From assembly GCA_037176885.1 (NCBI GenBank), contig JAWWNJ010000109.1:434001-498000 (forward strand): a DNA stretch of 64,000 nucleotides. The letters are read 5' to 3'. Below, in pieces: positions 1 to 10,375 of this stretch (position 1 is its first letter; each line of letters starts with the position of its first letter). This DNA is from Favolaschia claudopus. Taxonomy: Eukaryota > Basidiomycota > Agaricomycetes > Agaricales > Mycenaceae. Under the pieces are notes generated by a model. That model was given only the letters and a program-made list of their open reading frames with translations, was not told where the DNA came from and made no database searches. The translations under genes and the position numbers were made by a program.

Positions 1-299
1 AGAGTACATCTACGGCAACGCGTTCGAATTCAAAATTGACAAGACTTACGATATGGTTCATGCCGCTTAGAAGCTCGCGTAACGCACCCATTATGCCGTG
101 TTGAGATCTCACATACGCCGTCTGATTCTCCGTGACCTCTGCAACTTTTTCTCTTCCTTCCACATCGCTGTCGTCTGGTTTCTGGCCTTTGTCTTTGCTG
201 CGCGAACCAACGACTATGTTTTTGGTAAGAAATTGCGAGTTTTAAGGTAAGCTTTTAGTTTCATGTCTTTGACTCTATACAACCTATTCTGATACTCGA

Positions 300-1045
300 T
301 TACCAGGTCAAATTCGACGTTATGGCGGCAAGCGCGACTTTCAACCTCGAACGCCTCCCGACTACCCTACAACCCGAATAGACAACAGTACGACTACAAA
401 AAGAGTCTTTGATACACTGTTTCATGAAGCTACAGGTACTCTTCGTCGCTGCGCGCTCAAGCCGCCCCAATCCGATCTCACCAAAATCCCACCAAAACCC
501 GACCACCGCAACCCAGCAAGCCTCCCACGCATAGGAGACCTCCAGAAACATGACGTCGTCGTCGAGACGAGTGGAACGGGCTCCGGGATGTGTACGGAGA
601 TGGACGTTCACATTTGGGTTCGACGACGTCGGCGGCGGCGCCGTAATCAACAAGTTGAACTTGCGGTTCCCACGCCCTGGGCGGTCGAGGTGAGTGGAGG
701 CGCAGGTCGGGGAGGGTAGAGGGGCACTTACAATGAACGTATAGGTACCCGTCCCCAACGACGATGACAACGGCGGCAGCGGCGGCGATGGGATGAGCTC
801 GGGCTGAGGCGGGGGGACATCGGTGAGTCATTCCAGTCGAGGGATGGAGGATACGGCGGCTTACCCGGGGTCCTAGAGCTGGAGATGGGTTCGACGCCGC
901 CGACAACAGCGACGACGAGGAGGACAACAGCAGCACCGACGAGTGCAGGTGGGGGCGGCAGGGATGTTCGAGATGGAGAGGTGCTGACGGTGCTGGACCC
1001 CAGGGTGGGTAGGGAAGTAGGAGGGAGAGTGGATGGGGGGGAAGT
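300..1045 (-). CDS. Possible spliced membrane-protein gene, start unknown
   Basis: On the minus strand, leftward of TATA 1074-1079, three exons join in one open frame: up to about 865-1045, then 732-803, then 300-676 (introns 804-864 and 677-731, both GTAAG...CAG with CTCAC branch-like sites). Exon 1 is Ser/Thr/Pro-rich and ends in a hydrophobic segment (ALVGAAVVLLVVAVVGGV). Exon 2 encodes ARAHPIAAAAAVVIVV, and exon 3 about 125 residues ending in NLTW. In the diverged unit exons 2 and 3 (41929-41997, 41491-41867) remain open with a 3-nt indel only, but exon 1 has an in-frame TGA and neither copy shows an ATG. The plus strand can also be read as spliced here. Family not recognised. Copies: +10305, +20610, +30915. 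Confidence 0.35.
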
Positions 1046-1073
1046 ACTGAAGGTGAGTTGTTGTTCGCTCCTC

Positions 1074-1160
1074 TTTATACAAACGCGCTGCCGGTGGCTG
1101 GGCTGAGTGGCTGGGCTGAGTTAAACGAGAGCACGTGCATGTTGAACAAGCCTATATAAG
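1074..1160. promoter_or_regulatory. Divergent promoter with opposing TATA boxes and E-box
   Basis: TTTATA at 1074-1079 reads TATAAA on the minus strand and TATATAAG at 1153-1160 faces right. Between them are a 13-bp direct tandem duplication (gtggctgggctga, 1094-1106 and 1107-1119) and a palindromic CACGTG (1132-1137). Downstream of the right TATA is a long C/T-rich stretch, as often found at fungal transcription starts. All elements are kept in the diverged unit. Other homogeneous copies lie at 11379-11465, 21684-21770 and 31989-32075. Confidence 0.6.
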
Positions 1161-4020
1161 CAGCCCGACAAAATCCTCCAATTCCCATCTCCCCCCACTT
1201 CTCTCCCACTTCCCTCTACCCTCTCCTGCCTCCTCCTGCCTCTTCTGGCACCTTTCCCGACCTATATCAACATCCCCTCGACCTCCGCGGGCTTCCCGAC
1301 CCGACGGTTCGACTTGGACGTCGACATCGACCTTGACGACCCCGACGCCACTCGAGGTATCTCTCTCTATCAACCCTTATTCCTTTGCTCACAGCTGCTC
1401 CTACTACTAGGCCCTTGTCGACCTCTCAGCTCAGTTCCTTCAACATCGCCGCCGTTATCTTCAAGTTGCGTCGCAACCTGAACTCAACAATGGTAAGTAT
1501 TCTTCATTTCTACCTAAACTGCCTTACTGACTACTCTACAGTATCGTTTGTTTCGATTTCACCCGTTCCCTACGGTCCCGAACGATTTTCGCCAACACCA
1601 ACTTCAATCTCGATCAACACCGATTCAATCGTTTGAATGGGTTAGATTCGGGGCTCCTGGTGTAATAGGTGCGTCTTTTGATTCCTTCTCTTCAATCCCT
1701 TTCAACGTTCAACTGACTCGTTTTCATTTCAGTTCACCAACTTCGTTGAATCAACGCAAACGCGCCAATTCGCTGTCAGGCATAACACCAGGTCCGTTTT
1801 CATTCAATCTTTTGTTTCATTTTCAACTTCATTGACTTTACCCCAGCTTGCTTCAACTTTGACTCGACGATTCGGATTTTTCGCAGTTTGTGGTGATGCC
1901 TTCGAGTCTTTTGTACTGGCTGAGTTTCAGGTCTTGTTCAAACGGTACGTCTTTCTCTCTTTGCTCAACTCTGGGACTGACTGATTCCGTTTCCACAGTT
2001 TGCGAATCTGACGGATCCGGTCTTGGTTCAAATCGGAAGCCGGAATTCAACCTGACAGGTACGTCTTATTGTTTAGGTTGAATTATCAGTAAACTGACAC
2101 CCCGATCCTCTAGAATTTGGTCTCTGGCTATATTCGCGCCGGTATGTATCTTCTATGGTCGCTTCAAAGCACTAACTTGGTTCTTACCTTACAGACCTAC
2201 TTGACTCTTCGTTGGCGTCAGATTGAGGGACTTTTGTTCGGGTTGAGTTTGGATTACACGGTTCAACTGGTGCGTTACTTGACTTGTTTACTTTGCCTTC
2301 AATTCAGGTAACCGGACCCTTTCAGACCTTTGTGTTATTGATCGGTCGTGATTTTGGATCGATCGTACGATTCGTACGCGGTGCGTCGTTCTTAACCTTT
2401 ACTTTCCACTCAACATAGCTGACTTCAATTCCAATCAATAGCCACACTACAAACCTATGCTCGGTGCGAATCCTTGACTCCTACTCTATATCCTTTGACT
2501 AACTCAATTATTTTCAAATTCCTAGAGTCTATCTGGAAGCACGACTATTATACTGACTGGGATATGAGCTCAAACGAAGGGTGGGGCGGTTGAAGGTACG
2601 TCTTACTTGGATCTTACATCTCTGATCTTTACTGACTCGTTTCCACTCTCTAGCAGCTTGCACGATGGCGCGTTTCAATGGTGATTTGTTATTACTTCGA
2701 CTCGTAATCGCTGACTTGAATCTGTTACCTTTTCACAGTGTCCCGTTGAACGAAGATCGAGGACTTTGAGGCTGGATTGAGGGTCAGGATCGGGTTATTG
2801 GTGAATGAAAGGTTGATTCAGGTGCGTTGTATTCAATCTCTTTGCTATACTTTCAATTCACTGACCTTTGACTTCTTTTACAGACCGGGAGTTATCGGTT
2901 TCGGGACGGGCTTGAATTCCGATTCAACTGATAAAAGTGTGTACTGTCTCTCCTCTACCAACGTCTTTACTGACTTGTCTTCAAAGGCTCGCACATCGAC
3001 CCTTCATTCGAGTCAAGCTTTTAATATTCGAGTTGTCTTCGACTTGTAAGTAATCGCCTTTACTCTGTTTGTTTCTCTGTTGACTCTTTCTTCAAGTCTT
3101 CAACCCACTTGTTCACCGCCGACTCGCATCAAGATTTGACTTCAAGGTTCGTTTGCATCGAGCCCGACTCTATTCAAATGAATCTAACCCCTTCATACAG
3201 TCGACCACCTACTATTCGTACCACGCGGAGACTATCGTCAAATCTAGCCAGCCTCCTACTCCGATTGAACATTCTATTCAGACAAGGCTGCTTACCAGGT
3301 ATGCCTTCGACTTTCATCGTTGATCAACAACTCCAGACTAACTTTTACTTGATACTTCAAGGTGTACCCGTTCTTATCGTATCGACACTCAACCCTCCGA
3401 GTCAACTGTCTTGACTTGCAATAGGTGTCTTGAACTCAAACAAGGTGGGACTTGAGGTGTGCGAGGGTTTAAAGTCGAAAGGTACGTTCGCTTTTGCTTT
3501 GAATTGGTTCGGGTTGTTGATTGACTCCATCCTAGAACTCGAAGGTATGGTAAGTTTCAAGGCTTACCTTGACATCGGTCGCCGTTTACAAGAGCTCAGA
3601 GTACGTCGACTTTGCCTTGGTTTCTGTTTTCAAGTCAACTAACTCATCGTCTCAGTACCTTTCACTTCAACCTCAACCAAGCGCCGACATACTACTTACC
3701 TTTGACGGTGACATCGATGGATTGAAGGATGGAGATGGAGAACGTCGCAGCTTTACCGGTACCAGACTGAGCTCAAGTGTTCAATGCCATACGATACTAA
3801 GGTGAGACCTTATCTACTTTAAATCAACGATACATTGAACTAATTACTTTCATTCAAGCGTTGCCGACTCCGAGTCAACACTCGGACACACTTCAACCCA
3901 CACCCTTGAAGTCCTGACTTGATCAAGGTACGCTGAGTATCTTCTTTGGCCTAACAAGATGCTCATTGGGATTTCAGATTGAGACGCGCGCCGAAGTCGA
4001 CGACCGAATAGATCGATAGT
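1160..4020 (+). other. Intron-dense transcription unit, coding status unclear
   Basis: Downstream of TATATAAG there are more than twenty consecutive segments of about 40-65 nt that begin GTRNGT and end in pyrimidine tract plus CAG or TAG, many with CTGAC or CTAAC 15-30 nt before the end. They are separated by segments of about 20-120 nt. Examples start at 1350, 1494, 1668, 1950, 2061, 2580, 2820. The first two exons share an open frame with a leader-like hydrophobic stretch and an acidic segment (FDLDVDIDLDDPDAT), and this frame is also open in the diverged unit (about 42380-42665). I found no ATG in that frame, and later exons contain stops in all natural readings. It is either a decayed exon-rich gene or a spliced non-coding RNA. 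Copies: +10305, +20610, +30915. Confidence 0.45.
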
Positions 4021-4149
4021 TTTTTCCTCTTAGTGTCATTGTATTCGATACAAGTTAGATACAAGTAGCTTTAAGTCAACGAAATTGAATTCAACTATGT
4101 AGATACAAAGAAGCAGAACTAATGGGATACATACAAAGCTGACTATATT

Positions 4150-5490
4150 CTAAGTGTCCATACGAGCCGAACTCGCCAACGCGACGCGCAGCCAAGGCTG
4201 CAGCGGCGCGCTTTCTCGCAAACCGTACGTTGTCTTGTTGACTTCACCGCCGAGCCACGAGGCTGACTTGTATCTTCAGGGCGTACGTGCGGCGCGGTCG
4301 AAGGATTGGGGTCGGGGTGAGTTGTATCCCCTCCATCCTCCTCTGCCTACCCTTCCTCCACTTGTTCTCCCATACCTTGACCTTGACCCTCCTCCCTACC
4401 CTCTCCCCGCCCTGTCTTCAACATTAACTCTAACTCCAAGCACAACGAGGCACTTCGAAGGGTTAGCGGCGTAGGATATAAGGTGAGTAACACACACACC
4501 TTGACAGTCAAATCCCTTCTGAATCTGTTGTAGATGGCGCTGGGGATGCAGCATGGCGGCAGCGGTCGACGCGTGCGAGCGTCAGGTGAGCCGACGCGCC
4601 ATGTACGAGTAACGAGACTGATTTTGAAGCGTTTAGAAGAGCTGGGAAGGAGAATAAAGGTCACAGGCGGGCTAGGAAAGGTGCGTTGTAGCGCACCATA
4701 CGTTTGAGCTCCTATCAAACTCGTTTGAAGGCGGCATTGGGGATGTTCGTCGAGTGTTGCTGTGTCATTGAAGCAGTCAGCGCGGCGCGAGAAATCAGAT
4801 GTAAGTAAACGCACCATTCTTTTTGCAAATGCGCTGACGTGCATCGTTCCCGTTGAAGACGTGCACCGTCCAAGCGCAATCTTGGAGACTCCGACTCTCG
4901 AGCAATCAGCTCGAGAGCTCGCGAACGCGTTGGCGCGATATCGAGCTAAAAACCCATCAAGTCAGTTTGCAGCGAGCATTCGAAGGTGAGTCAACGCACC
5001 TTCTAACCTTACTGAGCTAACCCGATTCCCTTCAGGTACGGCGTCGAAGCCTAATCTACGTTATAAGGCCAGAAACTGCAGTCGAAGTTGGTGCGTACAA
5101 CGCACTTTGAAATTGACTTGATTTGACGTTCTTTTCGGGCGAAACGCTGGTGCGCAAGTGGGATCGGGTGTGGATCGAGGATTTGGTGGACAACGGCGAC
5201 TTGGAGGGAAGAACGGGAGGAGAAGGCAGAGGGAGGGCGTCGAATGGAGGAGTTGGCGCAGGAGAGTGGCCTTGGTGGGAAACAAGGCATAGACGAGTCG
5301 ATATTGTAAGGAATCAGTTGATAGAAAGGGGAGAGGGGAGGGCGAAGGCGCGCGTTGGGGATGTCTTGCAGGCGAGAGTTGCGGATCTTGAAGGGACGCG
5401 TCAGAATACGCGAAGGGGAGGGAATTGGGTGTGGGTGCAAGACTGGAAAGGAAAGTCGAAGTTAGAGCGGCGTTGGTTTGCTGTGTAGCG
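4150..5490 (+). other. Second intron-rich region with recurrent donor-like palindromes
   Basis: The region has several segments beginning GTGCGT, GTGAGT or GTAAGT and ending CAG/TAG. Many donors continue into AACGCAC, giving near-palindromes such as GTGCGTacaACGCAC (5091-5105). An open frame at 5123-5488 (VRKWDRVWIEDL ... RRWFAV, 121 codons) is the most protein-like piece but is largely deleted in the diverged unit (about 46560-46750). I assign no function. About 5500-6096 holds the GH16 upstream region and nothing else recognised. Copies: +10305, +20610, +30915; diverged at 45220-46750. Confidence 0.3.
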
Positions 5491-6096
5491 ACGGACCGTA
5501 TGCAGATTCCTCTGTAAATCCTGCGGGAATGAGGCGCGCGGTGAGGGTTGTGGATTGGGCTGGGCGGCGGAGCCAAGTCATTGGTGGTAGGGGAGGAGAC
5601 GAGATTGGCGGGGAGTCGAGTTTGAAGAAGGGAGACCGAGCCGTTGAATCGAAGGACGGGAGGCGTCGATTTGAGGTTGCGGTGAAGCAACGAGGCGGCG
5701 TGGGAGAGTGGATTTGGCGACTTTAGCGGGGAGCGAATTTTAGCGGGCGGCGTGTTTGGCGGGGGTTTGAGTAGGGAGCGAGTCGCAAGAACGAGTGCAA
5801 GGGAGAGAGCATTCTTGTGTTTGTGAGTGGTTGGACTGACCCGGATTTGACTACCGGTCAATGCCGAGCCCTTTTATAGCCCAGCTTTTTTTATAGCGCT
5901 TCTTGTGCGCCAGAGGCGGTGAAGCGAGGTGGAGACAATGCGAATTTCTTTCCAATCTTTCTCTTTCTGTTCTTTCTTGTCGTTCCCTTCCACCGAAGTC
6001 ACTGGTGACTTGGTAGCCCCACACATCTCGCCGGCAACGACTTCATCAACGAGGACTAAGCCGTCCATCCGACCATTGAGTCTCTCGTTTCTAAAT

Positions 6097-7412
6097 ATGA
6101 TGTGGCAAGCTTCGCTCTCTATCTTTCTACCCGTGCTGCTGCCCGGAGCACTGGCCGCGACGACCTACGACATGGTGAAAGAGTTCTCTGGTTCCACGTT
6201 CTTTGACGGATGGAATTTCTACGGAAAATGTAAGTGCAATTCATCCTTTTTGTCGAGATTCGATCACATACTCTCAATATCAGTCGACAATTTGACCAAC
6301 GGAGACGCTATCTTCGTAACGTCTAGCGTTGCCAAGTCTTCGAAGCTGGCATACGTGGACTCCACCACCAATCGTGCTATTATCAAGGTAGACAATACGA
6401 CCAAAGTCGCTTTGAGCGACAAGCGGAATACTGTCCGCATCTCAACTCAGGATGAGATTGGGGTTGGAAGTGTGTGGATTGCAGACATGTATCATGTCCC
6501 ATATGGTGTGCGTTTGTTCCTCCAAACGATGCTCCGTGGACTCACGGGTTACCTTCACAGTGCTCGGTATGCCCTATTCCAATGGAAACCCAATGATCTG
6601 ACTCGGGAGATTAGGTATGGCCAGCATTTTGGTCGCAAGCCCCCAATTGGCCGACTGGAGGGTGTGTCTATCAAGCTACCTTGCATATCCTGATACCTGA
6701 CTGCCTCCAGCGAAATCGATACCTTTGAGCACTGGAACATGGAACTCCACAACGAGATGACACTCCACACCAACCCCGGATGCCAGCAGGTATCCCCCGC
6801 CCAAACATCGACTGTCGTCAACTCCACAGACTGTTCCTTCTCCTCAAATTCCAACGCAGGGTGCGGAGTGATGGACCCCAATGACTCGAGCTACGGCGCG
6901 AAATTCGCCGCTGCACAAGGCGGCGTATTTATCACTGAATTTGCTGAATCCGGGATATCGTAGGCACTGTATTTTCTCCGCATTCCTTGATAACCTATCC
7001 GCGCAGTGTCTGGTTCTTCAATCGCACCAGCATCCCAACCTCGATCTCTTCCAACTCTTCCTCCTTCTCCATCGCGGACCTAGGCACCCCCGTCGCGAAC
7101 TGGCCCACAGGCGGATGTGCGATCGACACATTCTTCAAGCCGCAGAATCTCATCTTTGACATCACGCTCTGCGGCGGTATGTCTGTTTATTAGAACTGCA
7201 TATCATGTACTACTACTAACTTCCTCGCAGACGCCGCGGGTAACAAGGCAGTGTTTGCTCAGACTTGCTCGGGCATTTGCTACGACGATTATGTCGTGGG
7301 CGACGGCTCTAACTACAACAACGCGTATTTCGATGTTGCGTCCGTGCGAGTGTACAGTGTGGCTGGCACCACAAAGGCAACTCTGCGACCGAGTTCGTGG
7401 GCTGCTGACTAA
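6097..7412 (+). CDS. Secreted GH16 family glycosidase, copy 1 (no GPI tail)
   Basis: join(6097..6229, 6284..6507, 6561..6566, 6615..6661, 6711..6959, 7007..7176, 7231..7412); 336 codons plus stop. The product is a fungal glycoside hydrolase family 16 enzyme, a family acting on beta-1,3/1,4-glucans of walls. Residues 1 to about 22 form a signal peptide (MMWQASLSIFLPVLLPGALA). The catalytic motif GGEIDTFE spans the exon 4/5 junction; E138 would be the nucleophile and E143 the acid/base. Before it come YGCSVWPAFW and SQAPNWPTGG, both typical of the family. The C and S codons lie in a 6-nt micro-exon. The start at 6097 is preferred because the signal peptide begins there; an upstream in-frame ATG at 5929 adds 56 residues. 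The last exon ends TTKATLRPSSWAAD and lacks the hydrophobic GPI signal found in the fifth copy, so a soluble secreted form is expected. A TATA-like TTTTATAG lies near 5870. Confidence 0.88.
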
Positions 7413-7499
7413 GCCGGCCCTGCCAACTAGAAAGTACCCGCGAGGAGAAACCGCCCGCGTTGTCGGGCCATAGTCTCGGCGTTCCCGAAGGCAAAAATG

Positions 7500-8935
7500 G
7501 CGGCCGGGTGTGAGTGTTGGGGTGGAGCAGAGTAGGGGACAAAAAAAAAGTAGAGTACTCACCGTGTCGTAGTAGAGCTAATAAATTGGTTTGAAGTCTA
7601 GCAGAGTGAATCAGTGAGGATTAGAGTGGAGGGGTTGCGACGCGCCTGAGGGTTTCGACTCGGTGGAAGCTTGTCAACGTGAGTAGCGGCAGCGGCGGTT
7701 GATAGGAATAGGTGTTAAACGCGTTGTGTGCGTTGAATCTAGTAGAAAATGAGCATCGAAAATGAAGGGAAGTGTAAGTGAACGCACTTTGACGCGCCGC
7801 GTTGCTCGGCGGAACACCAAATCAACAACTTTTGAAATTCCTCGGCGCGTTGAAGATATCGACGTTCAAGTTGGAGGTGATGGAGAGATGCGGCAGTGGT
7901 CTCGAAGCGTTCTTGTTAGTCGGGGAACGCGTCAAATAGAAGCTTGAAAGTACTTGAAGCCCTGCAGTGCTATTAGCATAATTATTGCAGCATAAGCAAC
8001 ATAAAGGAACATACCTAAACGCGACGCCTCGCTCGGCGGAACGCGAAAAATCGAATTTTCAAAAAGTCTTGACGCGTCGGGGACGCCGCGACGTCGGCGG
8101 AGTGCGTGGGGTGTGATTAGGGGATCGTGCTGGTCGCGGGGACGCGAAAATTCGAAGTTTGAAGAGCTGTAGACATATCAACATCAGGTTTGATTCAAAT
8201 GGACAAAGAACGCACCTCGACGCGGCACCTCGCTCGCGGGAAGTCCGAAGCTCGAATCAATTCTTTCTACAGCCTGCAACACGTTGGATAAGAGAGTCTT
8301 GCTCGGCGGACGGCCAAAAATCGAATTTTGAATTCTGGAAGTAAATCAGGATTGGAAATAGATCAGATGAAAGAGCAACGTACTTGAACGCGTCTTGTCG
8401 CTTTCGGGAACGCGAAATCTAAAATTTGAATGTATGGGACGCGTTGGGACAGGCTGGGAGTAGTTTAGACGCGTTAGAATGAGTTGAGTAAGAGGAATGT
8501 TGACTTTAACACACCTCAAGCCAACCCCTCGCTCGCGGGACGTCCAAAACTCGAATCGGAATTTCGAGGGGTTAGAAATGAATGTATACACTGGAGAAAC
8601 GAGTCAGTAAGTCCTTGAGGCAACACAGAGGCAAGACTGGCCTTTGGACGACGCCTCAGATAGCGCCTCGGGGATCTCGGCGACGTTGAAGTTCGAGTGT
8701 AAACTCAATGGAGGCAGCGGCGTCGGGAGAGTAGGTGATAGTAGAGAGGAAGAAGAGAGACGACGTCGACAACAACGTCTGGTGAAGTGCTGGAAGCGCG
8801 GACAATGGCGAGGGGGAGGAAGAGAGAGGGGTTATCGAGGCGAAGAAGCTATCGACGACGAGGAGAAATTCTGGCAGCATGGGGGCATCATGAAGGGAAG
8901 AGGGAAAAGGTGGTGAGTGTTTGCGACAAGCCCTT
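7500..8935 (-). pseudogene. Exon-repeat unit (homogeneous copies), apparently decayed
   Basis: Minus-strand unit leaving the 8932-9036 promoter. A first exon could start at 8880 (MLPEFLLVVDSFFAS, leader-like). It is followed by short segments encoding variants of F-x-F-W-x-S-R-E-R, each followed by a GTRYGTT donor, for example FRFEFWTSRERGVGLR near 8518-8566. Against coding: the exon near 8385-8430 has TAG where the diverged unit has the W codon, the first donor reads GCCAGT instead of GTCAGT, and exon 1 carries frame changes. About 7500-7770 holds nothing else recognisable. Copies at 17805-19240, 28110-29545. Confidence 0.35.
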
Positions 8936-9036
8936 ATATAGGTACGCGTACCGTTGGCCTTGTTTGCGCGAATTCAACAAGACGTGACTTTGTTGGTTCA
9001 ACCAAATATGACCAACAACACGCGTCTCTATATAAA
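8932..9036. promoter_or_regulatory. Second divergent promoter with opposing TATA boxes
   Basis: The minus-facing box is CTTATATAGG (about 8933-8942) and the plus-facing box TATATAAA is at 9029-9036. Between them are a perfect 12-bp palindrome GGTACGCGTACC (8941-8952) and inverted repeats TGTTGGT / ACCAACA (8991-8997 and 9011-9017), with TTGGTT-c-AACCAA nested inside (8993-9005). Such dyads are plausible binding sites for dimeric regulators. Other copies are at 19237-19341 and 29542-29646. Confidence 0.6.
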
Positions 9037-9039
9037 GAG

Positions 9040-10375
9040 CTGTTGGCCGAGTACCTGCCCACCCTTTCCCCCCAACTATGCCCTCACTCTGCAAAACTTC
9101 TGGCGCTCAGTGAAATATTTATCGCTTGCACATACCACTTACCTCTTCATGGACGCCGCTCAAGAGGATGATGGAAGGTGGATTGGTTAACGTTGCATCC
9201 TGGGATGTTGGAATGGGTTGAGGGAGCTTATTTGTCGTGCGCCACTCATTCTTTTCTGCGTGTATCACCCTGCTCAACGCGCTCGTCTTCAGCACAGATA
9301 TTTCAACTTATATTCAACTGACCTCCGCGTCGCTGCTTCTCGTATCAGAGCAATTGCTCTCAAGGTTCGTTCTCAACATATTCATTCTACTCACCTGTTC
9401 TCTGCAGTATTGTGCTTCAATCCATCCGCAACAATTTCAAGATCCTTTGTATTCATCCTTCACCACCCTCTTCATTCATGCCTTCCTCGATTTGCGTGAG
9501 CACGAAAACTCTACCCTCAATTCTGCTTCCGCCATTTCCGCCTTCCGCCTGCATTCCAATAGCCTGATCGCCGTCTACCCTGAATTTCAGCCTCGTGTGC
9601 ATCAATCCAATATTCAACATTCTGATTTCATACCGCTTAAGCCTTACGTTCTCTGACTCAAATTGGTTTTCTGAGACAAATCCAGTAATAGCATGTCCGA
9701 GTAGCTTCCGGGATTTACAGCCTCAAGGTGGCGGGAAATCCAAGGGTAGTTACGCACCAAGAATTTACTTTCTTGTTTGCTGACGACGGCCAGGACGGCC
9801 GTTTTGCGTTAGACAACTGTATATAGAGCTCATGTATCTAATACCAGAATTGAAGCCAAAATCTATGCACGAATTCCACTGCGAGGATACTTGAGTTTCG
9901 GACGCCGCGAGAATGCAAGAAGAAACTGAAAGCTCACCCCAGAGCTGACAGTGAGTTCTGTTGGAACGAAGCGGAAGGTATTTGAGAGCTGAATTGAATT
10001 CAAGCGCGAAGAGAGAGCCACAGGGGGAGAGCGAGATGAAGGCGACGAAGTCGCGACGTGGTTTTGGGAGAGTTGAACCTCCCAAATCGGGAGCTGTCAA
10101 TCGCTCCGCGATTTCGGACCGAACGCCGATCTTTGCTTCTTTCACCCATGTCCGTTCAACATTGGTTCAACATTTCTGGTTTTCTATGCCAATATCCTCA
10201 AGCAAATCTTCAGGTTGAATTCGACGCTGCTCTACATGCTACTGTGCTTGGAACTGGGACGCGCTTCCCGCTGAAACTTGAGCATACGAGGAATCAGTCA
10301 AATTTAGAGTACATCTACGGCAACGCGTTCGAATTCAAAATTGACAAGACTTACGATATGGTTCATGCCGCTTAG
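9040..10375 (+). other. Plus-strand unit from the second divergent promoter
   Basis: Runs right from TATATAAA (9029-9036). Intron-like segments occur, for example GTTCGTTC...CTGCAG at about 9365-9408. The longest frame near its end (10058-10375, 105 codons, ending EFKIDKTYDMVHAA) is not kept in the diverged unit (about 40900-41250), so coding is doubtful. Its tail from copy 0 is seen at 1-70. Copies: 19345-20680, 29650-30985. Confidence 0.3.

Larger units (their letters stand above)
1..7380. repeat. Tandem 10,305-bp unit, copy 1 (3' 7.4 kb only)
   Basis: The window opens inside this unit; base 1 corresponds to base 10306 of the next copy. The segment matches the next three copies with a constant 10,305-bp offset and no indels that I could find. 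It holds the divergent promoter near 1074-1160, an intron-rich plus unit (about 1160-4020), a second intron-rich region (about 4150-5490) and the GH16 gene. The array continues beyond the left edge of the window. Confidence 0.95.

Noticed and set aside
5061..5861. 266-codon minus-strand frame, repeated in all homogeneous copies
   Set aside because: Composition is a Pro/Ser/Leu shadow of a purine-rich opposite strand, no motif or signal is seen, and the region is largely deleted in the diverged unit.
5929..6096. Upstream in-frame ATG extending GH16 by 56 residues
   Set aside because: The signal peptide begins at 6097, and in the diverged copy the upstream part is rearranged so that only the 47275/47296 starts remain.
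7700..8570. CRISPR-like repeats (recurrent gctcg-cgggaacgcgaaa blocks)
   Set aside because: Spacing is irregular, blocks differ in sequence and are followed by splice donors; they are better explained as repeated exons in a eukaryotic unit.
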